The notes under the pieces: model-generated
The model's database searches: none
Seen by the model: the letters and a program-made list of their open reading frames with translations, nothing else
What the model was told of the DNA's origin: nothing
Made by a program: the position numbers and the translations under genes
Source of the DNA: an uncultured Oscillospiraceae bacterium
GTDB lineage: Bacteria; Bacillota; Clostridia; Oscillospirales; Oscillospiraceae
Length of the DNA: 36,916 bases
Direction: 5' to 3'
Assembly: GCA_910587395.1 (NCBI GenBank)
Contig: CAJULJ010000031.1
Span: 1 to 36,916, forward strand
Part shown: positions 15,881 through 24,337 of the stretch, in pieces
How positions within the stretch are numbered: the stretch's first letter is position 1
Layout of the letters: every line of letters begins with the position of its first letter

Positions 15881-16249
15881 ATGGCCGAAGGCAAGGAATA
15901 TATCTCTCACGAGAGCGAGCTGGGCAGCGTCAGTATTTCCGAGGAGGTGCTCACCATCATCGCGGCGGCGGCGGCGGTGGATGTGGAGGGCGTCAGCTCT
16001 CTGGGCTCGGGGCTGAGCAGCGAGGGTACCGCAACCGCCAACCGCAAGGCTCTGACCAAGGGCGTGCGCCTGGAGGTGGAGGATGAGCGGGTGACCGTGG
16101 ACCTGTCCATCCTGGTGCGCTATGGGTATGTGGTCACCGATGTGGCCAAGGCGGTGCAGGAGGCGGTGTTTGGCGCCGTGGAAAATACCAGCGGGCTGGA
16201 GGTGGCCCAGGTCAACGTCACCGTGGTGGGCGTGACCTTCCAGAAGTAA
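15881..16249 (+). CDS. yqhY: Asp23/Gls24-family protein, YqhY type
   Basis: A 122-residue soluble protein of the Asp23/DUF322 family: SVSISEEVLTIIAAAAAVDV, VEGVSSLGSGL, RLEVEDERVTVDLSILVRYG and a C-terminal VAQVNVTVVGVTFQK. In Bacillus, yqhY lies between accBC and nusB and affects acetyl-CoA carboxylase activity. Here it is next to nusB but accB and accC are absent. The role of the protein in this organism is inferred only from family and place. It has its own promoter and terminator, so it is a single-gene unit. An AAAGGAG ribosome site precedes the ATG. Confidence 0.9.
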   Translation: MAEGKEYISHESELGSVSISEEVLTIIAAAAAVDVEGVSSLGSGLSSEGTATANRKALTKGVRLEVEDERVTVDLSILVRYGYVVTDVAKAVQEAVFGAVENTSGLEVAQVNVTVVGVTFQK

Positions 16250-16264
16250 CCGGGCGGATTGATG

Positions 16265-16292
16265 GAGCCGGGGCTTGTGCCCCGGCTCTTTT
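16265..16292 (+). terminator. Intrinsic terminator after yqhY
   Basis: GAGCCGGGGC (16265-16274) pairs perfectly with GCCCCGGCTC (16279-16288) around TTGT and is followed by TTTT. It starts 16 bases after the yqhY stop. Confidence 0.88.
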
Positions 16293-16326
16293 CCCTGCAT
16301 TTCTCCTCTTTTTCATGGAAAAGGGG

Positions 16327-16355
16327 TTTCTTTTTTTTCGGCGTTCGTGTATAAT
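16327..16355 (+). promoter_or_regulatory. Possible promoter for the nusB cluster
   Basis: A consensus TATAAT lies at 16350-16355. The -35 at the right spacing is poor (TTTCTT, 16327-16332). Because a strong terminator precedes and a long gene run follows, a promoter is expected here. Confidence 0.45.
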
Positions 16356-16434
16356 AAAGCGAATATGCAAAATGGGCTGTTGCGCCCAATGAGAGTGTGC
16401 CGGCGGCGGTGCCGCCGGGAGAGGAGGAGTTCCC

Positions 16435-16890
16435 ATGAACAGAACCACCGCCCGGGAGATCGCCGTCCACTTTGCCTTTGAGCTGGCCTTTTCCGATGAA
16501 AAGGCCCCCCGGCTTCTGGAGCGGGAGCTGACGGCGGAGTCCTTTGCCCAGCGCGCCCAGGAGGAGTCCCTGTATGCCGAGTTTCCCGGTCAGGGGGAGC
16601 TGGATTACATCACTAGGCTGGTGCTGGGGGTGGGCAGCCACGGGGCAGAGCTGGACGGCTACATCGCCAAGTACGCCAAGGGGTGGAGGTTTTCCCGCAT
16701 TGACCGGGTGGCCTCCGCCATCATGCGGGTGACCATGTACGAGATTTTGTACATGCCCGACGTGCCCGACAGGGTGGCCATCAACGAGGCGGTGGAGATC
16801 GCCAAGAAGTATGTGGACGACGATGTGGTGAAGTTTATCAACGGCATTCTGGGCTCCTTTGTGCGCTCGGAGGTGCCGGAGCAGGAGTGA
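16435..16890 (+). CDS. nusB: Transcription antitermination factor NusB
   Basis: NusB binds boxA RNA with NusE (ribosomal protein S10) and helps antitermination of rRNA transcription. The 151-residue protein has the family N-terminus (NRTTAREIAVHFAFELAFS) and the C-terminal signature RIDRVASAIMRVTMYEILYM with VAINEAVEIAKKYVDDDVV and FINGILGS. GAGGAGG upstream supports ATG 16435. It is the first gene of a run, reaching to the HAD gene at 27288, in which most neighbours overlap or are only a few bases apart. Confidence 0.96.
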   Translation: MNRTTAREIAVHFAFELAFSDEKAPRLLERELTAESFAQRAQEESLYAEFPGQGELDYITRLVLGVGSHGAELDGYIAKYAKGWRFSRIDRVASAIMRVTMYEILYMPDVPDRVAINEAVEIAKKYVDDDVVKFINGILGSFVRSEVPEQE

Positions 16891-16895
16891 GGGGC

Positions 16896-17840
16896 ATGGA
16901 CGCACAGTGCCTGGGCTTTGACACCAGCAATTACACCACCTCCGCCGCCGTGTTCGGCGGCGGGACGGCGGAAAACCGGGGGAAGCTGCTCACCGTGCCC
17001 GAGGGGGCGCTGGGCCTGCGGCAGAGCGACGCGCTGTTTCAGCACGTAAAGCGGCTGCATCTCATGGTGGAGCGGCTGCGCGCCGATGGAGCGCTGGAGC
17101 GGATTGCCGCCGTGGGGGCGTCCACCCGGCCCCGGGAGGTGGAGGGCTCTTACATGCCCTGCTTCCTGGTGGGCGAGGGGGAGGGCCGCGCTTTGGCGGC
17201 GGCGCTGGGGGCGCCGTTTTACCCCTGCTCCCACCAGCAGGGCCATGTGGCCGCCGCGGCCTGGTCGGTGGGCCGGGAGGACCTGCTGGACAAGCCGCAT
17301 CTGGCCTGGCATCTGTCCGGCGGCACCACGGAGCTGCTGCGGGTGGAGCCGGAGGGCCACACCGTCCGGGCGGAGGTGGTAGGCGGCACCAGTGACATCG
17401 CCGCGGGCCAGCTGGTGGACCGCGCCGGGGTGCTGCTGGGCCTGCCCTTCCCGGCAGGGAAGGCGCTGGACGCGCTGTACCCCGAGGCGGACGGCGCCGG
17501 CTTCTTTCGGGTGAAGCTGAATGACCTGACCTTCTCCCTGTCCGGCATGGAGAACAAGGTGAAGGAGCTGGCGGAGAAGGGCGAAAAGCCCGCCAACATT
17601 GCCCGGTTCACCATCGACACTGTCATGAACGTGCTGCTGCGGGCCACGGAGGAGGCGCAGAAGCGCTGGCCGGGTCTGCCGGTGCTGTGCTCCGGAGGCG
17701 TGGCCTCCAACCGTCAAATCCGCGCCGCCATGGAGAAAGCCTGCGGCGCGGTGTTTGCCCAGCCCCAGTACGCCACCGACAACGCCATGGGCGTGGCCAT
17801 TCTGGCCCACCGGGCGCTGGAGCGGGGGGTGCAGGGGTGA
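16896..17840 (+). CDS. TsaD/Kae1-like protein (paralogue of the tRNA t6A enzyme)
   Basis: The 314-residue protein belongs to the TsaD/Kae1/Qri7 ASKHA family. It starts CLGFDTSNYTTSAAV, where TsaD usually has GIETSCDET, and keeps the metal-binding pair His113 and His117 (HQQGHVAAA), SGGTTELLRV, GGTSDIAAGQLVDRAG, CSGGVASNRQIR and ATDNAMGVAI. The DTSNYTTS start and the LVDRAGVLLGLPFPAGKAL segment differ from classical TsaD, so this is probably a paralogue and the true tsaD is likely elsewhere. Its function is unknown; annotation as a sialoglycoprotein endopeptidase is a historical error for this family. I chose ATG 16896, with AGGAG eight bases upstream; a GTG at 16887 is possible. It overlaps xseA by four bases and lies where folD is in Bacillus. 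Confidence 0.85.
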   Translation: MDAQCLGFDTSNYTTSAAVFGGGTAENRGKLLTVPEGALGLRQSDALFQHVKRLHLMVERLRADGALERIAAVGASTRPREVEGSYMPCFLVGEGEGRALAAALGAPFYPCSHQQGHVAAAAWSVGREDLLDKPHLAWHLSGGTTELLRVEPEGHTVRAEVVGGTSDIAAGQLVDRAGVLLGLPFPAGKALDALYPEADGAGFFRVKLNDLTFSLSGMENKVKELAEKGEKPANIARFTIDTVMNVLLRATEEAQKRWPGLPVLCSGGVASNRQIRAAMEKACGAVFAQPQYATDNAMGVAILAHRALERGVQG

Positions 17841-19123
17841 ATATCGCGAATATTCCTGTCTATACTGTATCTCAGGTCAACGGCTATGTGAAGTCGCTGA
17901 TGGATCAGGACGACCTGCTCACCGGACTGCTGGTGCGGGGGGAGATCTCCAACTATAAGTGCTACCCCTCCGGGCACCACTACTTCTCGTTGAAGGACGA
18001 GCAGGGCTCCCTGCGGTGCGTCATGTTCCGGGGGGAGGCGGTGCGGCTGCGCTTCCGCCCCGCCAACGGGATGCGGGTGGTGGCCTTTGGCCGGATATCC
18101 GTGTTTCCCCGGGACGGGCAGTACCAGCTCTACTGCAATGAGCTGATAGAGGACGGCCGGGGGGCGCTGGACGAGGCCTTCGAGCGCCTGCGCCGCCGTC
18201 TGGAGGCTGAGGGGCTGTTCGACCCGGCCAATAAGCAGAATCTGCCCCGGTATCCCGGAAAAATTGCCCTGGTGACCTCTCCGGCGGGGGCGGCGGTGCG
18301 GGATATGCTGCGCATTTTGGGGGCCCGGTGGCCGCTGGCGGAGGTGCTGGTCGCCCCCGTGCGGGTTCAGGGCCGGGAGGCCGCGGGAGAGATTGCCGCC
18401 GCCATCCACCGCCTGAACAACCGGGCGGACATCGACCTCATCATCGCCGGACGGGGCGGTGGGTCCAAGGAGGACCTGTGGGCCTTCAACGAAGAGGTGG
18501 TGGCCCGGGCCATATACCTGTCCAACATTCCGGTGATCTCCGCCGTGGGCCACGAGCCGGACGTGACCATTGCCGACTATGTGGCGGACGTGCGGGCGGC
18601 GACGCCCTCCAACGGCGCGGAGCTGGCGGCGCCCGACCAGAACGAGGAGCGGGCGCGGCTGGCGCAGCTGTCCGGGCGGCTGGCCCGTGCCCTGCAGGGC
18701 CGTTTGACGGCGGGCCGGCGGGAATTGAACCGGCTGAAAAGCAGCCGGGCCCTGCAAAATATCAAGACCCCCATCCAGGACCGGCGGCTGGCGGTGGACG
18801 ACCTGCGCCGCCGGATGGGGCTTGCGCTGAGGAGCGGAACGGACCGGGAGCGGCAGAGACTGAACGCGCAGCGGGCGCGGCTCCCCCTGGCGCTGAACGC
18901 AAAGCTGGCCAGACAGCGCGGGCAGCTGGGCCGGCTGGCGGCTGGACTGGACGCCATGAGCCCGCTGAAGGTGCTGGGCCGGGGCTATGCCATCGCCCGA
19001 AGGGGAGAGGACGTGGTGTCGTCCGTTGCTCAGGTCAAGCCCGGGGACCGGCTGGACGTGCTGGTGTCCGACGGCGCGCTGCACTGTGAGGTCAAGGAGA
19101 AGGAGGAGCGGACATGGCAGTAA
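17837..19123 (+). CDS. xseA: Exodeoxyribonuclease VII, large subunit
   Basis: XseA is the catalytic subunit of the nuclease that degrades single-stranded DNA. The 428-residue protein has an N-terminal OB fold (SQVNGYVKSLM, LVRGEISNYKCYPSGHHYF), and catalytic-domain blocks GKIALVTSPAGAAVRDML, IIAGRGGGSKEDLWAFN, and VGHEPDVTIADYVADVRAAT, then a long coiled-coil region that binds XseB subunits, ending LKVLGRGYAIAR. The start is GTG 17837, overlapping the previous stop as GTGA; longer in-frame sequence upstream lies inside the TsaD-like gene. It overlaps xseB by 10 bases. Confidence 0.97.
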   Translation: MNIANIPVYTVSQVNGYVKSLMDQDDLLTGLLVRGEISNYKCYPSGHHYFSLKDEQGSLRCVMFRGEAVRLRFRPANGMRVVAFGRISVFPRDGQYQLYCNELIEDGRGALDEAFERLRRRLEAEGLFDPANKQNLPRYPGKIALVTSPAGAAVRDMLRILGARWPLAEVLVAPVRVQGREAAGEIAAAIHRLNNRADIDLIIAGRGGGSKEDLWAFNEEVVARAIYLSNIPVISAVGHEPDVTIADYVADVRAATPSNGAELAAPDQNEERARLAQLSGRLARALQGRLTAGRRELNRLKSSRALQNIKTPIQDRRLAVDDLRRRMGLALRSGTDRERQRLNAQRARLPLALNAKLARQRGQLGRLAAGLDAMSPLKVLGRGYAIARRGEDVVSSVAQVKPGDRLDVLVSDGALHCEVKEKEERTWQ

Positions 19124-19335
19124 AAAAGCAGTCCTTTGAGGACTCCATGGAGCGGCTGGAGGCCATCGTGGCCCAGCTGGAAAAGGGCGAGTGCGGTCTG
19201 GACCAGTCGCTGAAGCTGTTTGAGGAGGGGGCCAAGCTGGCGGGACAGTGCGAGGAGCTGCTGGACAAGGCGGAGCAAAAGGTGAACCTTCTGCTGGCGA
19301 ATGATGAAGAGGTCCCATTTGAGGGAGAGGAATGA
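19114..19335 (+). CDS. xseB: Exodeoxyribonuclease VII, small subunit
   Basis: A 73-residue protein with the XseB pattern: SFEDSMERLEAIVAQLEKGE, LDQSLKLFEEGAKL and CEELLDKAEQKV. It forms helical hairpins that assemble on the XseA coiled coil. Length is normal for the family. GGAG lies upstream within xseA, and its end overlaps ispA by four bases (ATGA). Confidence 0.96.
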   Translation: MAVKKQSFEDSMERLEAIVAQLEKGECGLDQSLKLFEEGAKLAGQCEELLDKAEQKVNLLLANDEEVPFEGEE

Positions 19336-20222
19336 CCATGGAGTTTGACCGGGAATATCAAGCGGCCCTGGCCCTGGTGGAGCGGGAGCTGGAAGGCTGT
19401 TTTCAAGGGGACGGCACTTACCGTGAGCTGCTGGACGCCATGCGCTACAGCCTGCTGGCCGGGGGCAAACGGGTGCGGCCCGTGCTGGCGCTGAAGTTCT
19501 GCGAGGCGCTGTGCGGGGAGATGGAGCCCGCCCTGGACTACGCGTGCGGCGTCGAGATGCTCCACACCTATTCCCTCATCCACGACGATCTGCCCTGTAT
19601 GGACGACGATGAGCTGCGCCGGGGCAAGCCCACCTGCCATGTGAAATACAGTGAATGGCTGGCCCTTCTGGCGGGGGATGCACTTCAAGCGGCGGCTTTT
19701 GAGCGGCTGACCCTGTCCAGCCGCACTACACCTCAAGCCAATGCGAAAGCGTGTGAAGTGCTGGCGGTTGCCGCAGGCCGGCACAATATGTGCGCCGGTC
19801 AGTATTTGGATATTGTGGAGGAGGGGAACGCGCTGGATGTAGACCGCCTGACACAAATCCATCTGCACAAAACCTCCGCCTTGCTGGGCGCGGCTTGTCT
19901 GCTGGGACTGACGGCCTCTCCGGTGGAATACACGGAGCAGCAGTGGGTTGCGGCGCTGGACTATGCCAAGGAGCTGGGGCTGGCCTTCCAGATCCGGGAC
20001 GACATGCTGGACGTGGAATCCACCGCCGAGGAGCTGGGCAAGCCCATCGGGTCCGACGCGGACAACGGCAAGACCACCTTTGCCACGCTGTACGGCCTGG
20101 ACAAGTGCCGGGAGCTGGTGGCGGAGCACACAGCGCGGGCCGGGCAGAGCGTATCCGGGGCATTTGAGCGGCCGGAATTCCTCTGTGCTCTGGCCGATTT
20201 TCTTGCGAAACGAAAAAACTGA
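19332..20222 (+). CDS. ispA: Polyprenyl (farnesyl/geranyl) diphosphate synthase
   Basis: This 296-residue trans-prenyltransferase joins isopentenyl diphosphate to allylic diphosphates to make C15 (or C20) chains for undecaprenyl and quinone synthesis. It has GGKRVRPVL, the first aspartate-rich motif DDLPCMDDDELRRG, which carries the two-residue insert typical of bacterial short-chain enzymes, GDALQ, the lysine-threonine pair HKTSALL, and the second motif FQIRDDMLD. Product length cannot be read with certainty, so farnesyl diphosphate synthase is an inference from the motif type. It precedes dxs, which starts the same isoprenoid pathway; this link is conserved in Bacillus. Confidence 0.94.
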   Translation: MTMEFDREYQAALALVERELEGCFQGDGTYRELLDAMRYSLLAGGKRVRPVLALKFCEALCGEMEPALDYACGVEMLHTYSLIHDDLPCMDDDELRRGKPTCHVKYSEWLALLAGDALQAAAFERLTLSSRTTPQANAKACEVLAVAAGRHNMCAGQYLDIVEEGNALDVDRLTQIHLHKTSALLGAACLLGLTASPVEYTEQQWVAALDYAKELGLAFQIRDDMLDVESTAEELGKPIGSDADNGKTTFATLYGLDKCRELVAEHTARAGQSVSGAFERPEFLCALADFLAKRKN

Positions 20223-20277
20223 GGCGGGACGGCGCGAAGACGCCCCAGACCCGCCCGAAGCTGAGGAGAGATAAGAG

Positions 20278-20721
20278 ATGGTGAGTCCAGTCCTTCTGAT
20301 CGCGGTGGCCGCTTGGGCCATCGCCCAGGTGTTGAAGCTGTTGATCTCCGTCGCGGTCTACCGAAAGTTCGACATCACCTATCTCACCACCGGCGGCGGT
20401 ATGCCCAGCTCCCATTCGGCGCTGGTGTGCGCCACCGCGGTCTCCTGCGGCATGAGCGCCGGGTTTGACTCGCCGGTGTTTGCCGTGGCGGCGGTGCTGG
20501 CCTTTATTGTCATGTATGACGCGGCCCACGTCCGCCGGGAGACCGGGGAGCAGGCCAAGATACTCAACTATATCATGCGCAACTGGGCCGAATTCCGTCC
20601 GGAGGACTTTGAGCGGGAGCTGAAGGAGCTCATCGGTCATACCCCGCTCCAGGTGGCGGTGGGGGCGGTCCTTGGCGTGGCGGTGGGATTGGCGGGCGGC
20701 GTCATCGCCGTTGGCTTTTGA
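20278..20721 (+). CDS. Divergent PAP2-family membrane protein (YuiD/DUF212)
   Basis: A 147-residue integral membrane protein with four or so hydrophobic segments (LLIAVAAWAIAQVLKLLI at the start, VAVGAVLGVAVGLAGGVI at the end). The motif TTGGGMPSSHSALVCATA holds the conserved SSH of divergent PAP2 proteins, and MYDAAHVRRETGEQAKILN is the second signature. The family resembles lipid phosphatases, but its substrate is not established. Its placement between ispA and dxs makes action on a polyprenyl phosphate an attractive guess only. GAGGAGAG supports the ATG at 20278. Confidence 0.88.
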   Translation: MVSPVLLIAVAAWAIAQVLKLLISVAVYRKFDITYLTTGGGMPSSHSALVCATAVSCGMSAGFDSPVFAVAAVLAFIVMYDAAHVRRETGEQAKILNYIMRNWAEFRPEDFERELKELIGHTPLQVAVGAVLGVAVGLAGGVIAVGF

Positions 20722-20830
20722 CACGGAACGGAAAGAGGGAGGCCCGGAAAGCAGGCCCTTGGCGTTTTTGGGCGGGAAGGGGAAGCGAAGGATATGAAAC
20801 TTGCCCCGACAAAGGAAGGAAGTGCGGACG

Positions 20831-22666
20831 ATGGGTCCAGAGCAGCTGAATACCCTTACGGACCTCCAGGCGAAGCTGCTGTGCGACCAGCTGCGGGAGC
20901 AGATTATTGACAGCGTGTCGCGCACCGGGGGGCATCTGGCCTCCAGCCTGGGGGTGGTGGAGGCCACCGTGGCCGTCCATCGGGTGTTTGACCTGGAGAG
21001 CGACCGGCTGGTGTTCGACGTGGGACACCAGTGCTACGCCCACAAGATCTTGACCCAGCGGGGGGGGCAGATGGACACCCTGCGCAGACTGGGCGGACTG
21101 TCCGGCTTCCCCAAGCCCAAGGAGCACCGGGCGGACGCGTTTATCGCCGGGCACGCCTCCAACGCGGTGTCGGTGGCCCTGGGGATGGCCCGGGCCAGGA
21201 CGCTGAACGGGGAGGATTACAGCGTACTGGCCATGCTGGGCGACGGGGCCATGACGGGCGGGCTGGCCTATGAGGGTCTGTCCGACGCGGGGCAGAGCGG
21301 GGAGCAGCTGGTGGTGATTCTCAACGACAACGGGATGTCCATCACCAAAAATGTGGGCGGCGTGGCCCGCCATCTGGCTCAGCAGAGGCTCAAGCCCCAG
21401 TACCTCCAGTTCAAGAAGGTGTACAAGCGGGCCACCGGGGCCACCGCCGCGGGGCGGGCCGTGTACCGGTTTACCCACAACGCCAAGCAGCTGGTAAAAA
21501 ACGCCGTCCTTCATTGCAGCATGTTTGAGGACATGGGCTTTACATATCTTGGCCCGGTGGACGGCCACGATGTGAATTACCTGACCCGTCTGCTGCGGTA
21601 CGCCAAGGAGCTGAATGGTCCCGTTCTGCTCCACATCAAGACGATCAAGGGGAAGGGCTACGCTCCCGCGGAAAAGGAGCCGGACCGGTTCCACGGCGTG
21701 GGTCCCTTCCACAAGGAGGACGGTACGCCTCTGAGCACGGGAGGGGAGAATTTCTCCTGCGTGTTTGGAGACACGCTGCGGCAGCTGGCTCGGGAGCGGG
21801 ACGACATCGCCGCCATCACCGCCGCCATGCCGGACGGCACGGGACTGGTGGGCTTTGCCGGGGAATATCCCGACCGCTTTTTTGACGTTGGCATCGCCGA
21901 GGGCCACGCCGTCGCTATGGCGGCTGGGATGGCGAAGCAGCGTGTCGTCCCGGTGGCGGCCATTTACTCCACCTTTTTGCAAAGGGCCTATGATATGCTG
22001 ATCCACGACGTGGCCATCCAGGGGCTGCACGTGGTTTTCGGCGTGGACCGGGCGGGGCTGTCCGGCGAGGACGGAGAGACTCACCACGGTGTGTTTGACG
22101 TGGCCTATCTCAGCTCGGTGCCCGGTATGAAAATCTACTGCCCCGCCAGCTTTGAGGAGCTGCGGGTCATGCTCCGCTATGCCGTGGAGAAGGTGCGCGG
22201 CCCGGTGGCGGTACGCTACCCCAAGGGGGGCGAGGGGGAGTTCCGGGCCCTGTGCGGCGTCGAGGGCGCCAGTGTCATTCGTCCCGGTACGGATGTGAGC
22301 ATTGCCGCCTACGGCACCATGATCAACGAGGCTCTGGCGGCGGCGAAGCTGCTGGAGGAGCAGGGGAGGTCCGCTCAGGTGGTGAAGCTCAACAGCATTG
22401 CCCCGCTGGACGCGGATACCGTGGCCGCCTGCGCTCAAAGGACCGGGCGGCTGGTGGTGGCGGAGGAATGCGTGGACGCGGGCTGTGTGGGGCGGCGCGT
22501 CGCCGCCGAGCTTGCCCTTCGGGGCGTGGGCGGGGTCAGGCTGGCCCTGGTGAACCTGGGGGAGCGTTTTGTCCAGCACGGCACCGTGGCGGAGCTGCGC
22601 GCGCTGTGCGGCATCGACGGCGCGTCCATTGCCCGGCGGGCGCTGGAGGTGATGGACCGTGGCTAA
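20831..22666 (+). CDS. dxs: 1-deoxy-D-xylulose-5-phosphate synthase
   Basis: DXS condenses pyruvate and glyceraldehyde 3-phosphate with thiamine diphosphate, the first step of the MEP isoprenoid pathway. The 611-residue protein has GGHLASSLGVVEATVAVHRV, FDVGHQCYAHKILTQR, the thiamine-diphosphate motif GDGAMTGGLAYEGL with NDNGMSI, and DRAGLSGEDGETHHGVFD in the pyrimidine-binding domain. ATG 20831 was chosen because the family starts just before the LTDLQAKLLCDQLR region, and AAGGAAGGA lies 10 bases upstream; an in-frame TTG at 20801 would add ten unlikely residues. The 109 bases before it hold no convincing promoter. It overlaps tlyA by eight bases. Confidence 0.97.
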   Translation: MGPEQLNTLTDLQAKLLCDQLREQIIDSVSRTGGHLASSLGVVEATVAVHRVFDLESDRLVFDVGHQCYAHKILTQRGGQMDTLRRLGGLSGFPKPKEHRADAFIAGHASNAVSVALGMARARTLNGEDYSVLAMLGDGAMTGGLAYEGLSDAGQSGEQLVVILNDNGMSITKNVGGVARHLAQQRLKPQYLQFKKVYKRATGATAAGRAVYRFTHNAKQLVKNAVLHCSMFEDMGFTYLGPVDGHDVNYLTRLLRYAKELNGPVLLHIKTIKGKGYAPAEKEPDRFHGVGPFHKEDGTPLSTGGENFSCVFGDTLRQLARERDDIAAITAAMPDGTGLVGFAGEYPDRFFDVGIAEGHAVAMAAGMAKQRVVPVAAIYSTFLQRAYDMLIHDVAIQGLHVVFGVDRAGLSGEDGETHHGVFDVAYLSSVPGMKIYCPASFEELRVMLRYAVEKVRGPVAVRYPKGGEGEFRALCGVEGASVIRPGTDVSIAAYGTMINEALAAAKLLEEQGRSAQVVKLNSIAPLDADTVAACAQRTGRLVVAEECVDAGCVGRRVAAELALRGVGGVRLALVNLGERFVQHGTVAELRALCGIDGASIARRALEVMDRG

Positions 22667-23456
22667 AAAGCGTGTGGACCTGCTCCTGGTGGAGCGGGGG
22701 CTGGTGGAGAGCCGCCAGAAGGCCCAGGCCGTCATCATGGCGGGGCAGGTGTATTCCGGAGAGCGGCGGTGCGACAAGGCGGGGATGACGCTGGAGGAGG
22801 ACGCGCCGCTGGAGGTGCGCGGCCAGCTTCGCTATGTCAGCCGGGGCGGGCTGAAGCTGGAGAAGGCCATGGGGTGCTTCCCCATCAGGCTGACGGATAA
22901 AACCGCCGCCGACATCGGGGCCTCCACCGGCGGCTTTACCGACTGCATGCTGCAAAATGGAGCGAAAAGGGTGTACGCCGTGGATGTGGGCTACGGCCAG
23001 CTGGCCTGGTCCATCCGCAGTGACCCGAGGGTGGTATGCCTGGAGCGCACCAACGCCCGGTACCTGACCACCCGGCAGATTCCCGAGCCGCTGGATTTTG
23101 CTTCCATCGACGTGTCCTTCATTTCCCTGGGGTTGATTCTGCCCGCCCTGCGGCCCCTTATGGCCGGTGACGGCCAGGTTGCGGCCCTGGTGAAGCCCCA
23201 GTTTGAGGCGGGGAAGGACAAGGTGGGTAAAAAGGGCGTGGTCCGGGACCCGGCGGTCCATCTGGAGGTTCTGGAGCGCTTCCTGCTCCATGCCGCCCAG
23301 GCGGATTTTACGGTGGCGGGCCTGGACTTTTCCCCCATCCGGGGACCGGAGGGGAACATTGAGTATCTGGGGTTTTTGCGCGCGGGAGCGGGAGAACCCT
23401 CCGATTTTGATCTGAAAGAGCTGGTGGAACGCTCCCATGAGGTGTTGAAGGGGTGA
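22659..23456 (+). CDS. tlyA: TlyA-family rRNA 2'-O-methyltransferase / hemolysin-like protein
   Basis: A 265-residue protein with an N-terminal S4 RNA-binding domain (KKRVDLLLVERGLVESRQKA, about residues 1-62) followed by an FtsJ-type methyltransferase domain (SRGGLKLEKAM, DIGASTGGFTDCML near 84, VYAVDVGYGQL). Mycobacterial TlyA methylates 16S and 23S rRNA; the Bacillus relative YqxC lies in the same place between dxs and argR. Haemolysin activity should not be assumed. The start is GTG 22659, inside the end of dxs. Confidence 0.93.
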   Translation: MAKKRVDLLLVERGLVESRQKAQAVIMAGQVYSGERRCDKAGMTLEEDAPLEVRGQLRYVSRGGLKLEKAMGCFPIRLTDKTAADIGASTGGFTDCMLQNGAKRVYAVDVGYGQLAWSIRSDPRVVCLERTNARYLTTRQIPEPLDFASIDVSFISLGLILPALRPLMAGDGQVAALVKPQFEAGKDKVGKKGVVRDPAVHLEVLERFLLHAAQADFTVAGLDFSPIRGPEGNIEYLGFLRAGAGEPSDFDLKELVERSHEVLKG

Positions 23457-23463
23457 GGAAAGC

Positions 23464-24330
23464 ATGAAAATCGTACTCAGCCCCAACCCGTACCGGGACC
23501 GGGGACTGCGCTCGGCCCAGGCCGCTCAGCGCATCCTGGAGAACGCCGGTGCCCAGAGCGCCATCTGCCTCCCCTTCGAGGTGGACCAGGGCAGCAGGCT
23601 GGACCTGCCTTCCGGGGTGGCCCTGGGCCGGCTGGAGAAGGAGCTGGAGGACGCCAATGTGCTGGTGTGCTTCGGCGGGGATGGCACCATCCTCCACGCC
23701 GCTCACGAGGCCAACGCCCGAGGCATCCCCATCCTGGGAGTGAACCTGGGCAGCATCGGCTTCATGGCCGAGCTGGAGCACGGGGAGCTGTCCCTGCTCT
23801 CCCGCCTGGCCGGGGGAAAATTCGGCATCGAGCGGCGGATGATGCTGGATGTGTTCGTCCGCCGGGAGGGCCGGCGGGTGTTTGAACAGCAGGCCCTCAA
23901 CGACGCGGTGCTCACCAAGGGCGCGGTGGCGAGGGTGCTGGACCTGGAGGTGACGGGTGACCGGGTGACCATCTCCTCCTTCTCGGGAGACGGGCTGGTG
24001 GTGGCCACGCCCACCGGGTCCACCGCCTACTCCATGGCGGCGGGGGGACCCATTGTGGAGCCCACCGCGGAAAATATCATCATCGCGCCCATCTGCGCCC
24101 ATTCCCTCCACGCAAAGCCCTTTGTGCTGGGGGCAAACCGCTCGGTGGGGGTGCGGCTGACGCCGGGGAGCAAGAAGAACGCCTATCTGTCGGTGGATGG
24201 CGGCCGCGCCTTCCGGGTGCAGCCGGGGGATTGGGTGGAATGCCGCCGGTCCAGGCAGACCACGCAGATGGTGAAGCTCACCGGGCGCAGCTTTTATGAG
24301 CGGATCAATCAAAAACTGGGAAAGGCGTGA
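23464..24330 (+). CDS. nadK: NAD kinase
   Basis: NadK phosphorylates NAD to NADP with ATP or polyphosphate. The 288-residue protein has the core motif CFGGDGTILHAAH with Asp73, LGVNLGSIGFMAELE, LNDAVLTKG and the second glycine-rich block FSGDGLVVATPTGSTAYSM. It lies seven bases after tlyA and seven bases before argR, as in several Clostridia; the Bacillus run lacks it here. NADPH serves GltBD, DapB and Asd in the same window. Confidence 0.97.
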   Translation: MKIVLSPNPYRDRGLRSAQAAQRILENAGAQSAICLPFEVDQGSRLDLPSGVALGRLEKELEDANVLVCFGGDGTILHAAHEANARGIPILGVNLGSIGFMAELEHGELSLLSRLAGGKFGIERRMMLDVFVRREGRRVFEQQALNDAVLTKGAVARVLDLEVTGDRVTISSFSGDGLVVATPTGSTAYSMAAGGPIVEPTAENIIIAPICAHSLHAKPFVLGANRSVGVRLTPGSKKNAYLSVDGGRAFRVQPGDWVECRRSRQTTQMVKLTGRSFYERINQKLGKA

Positions 24331-24337
24331 GGGACAT

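Noticed and set aside
20722..20830. Possible terminator before dxs (GGCC/GGCC with a T5 downstream)
   Set aside because: Only four base pairs, and the T-run is about 15 bases away, too far for an intrinsic terminator.
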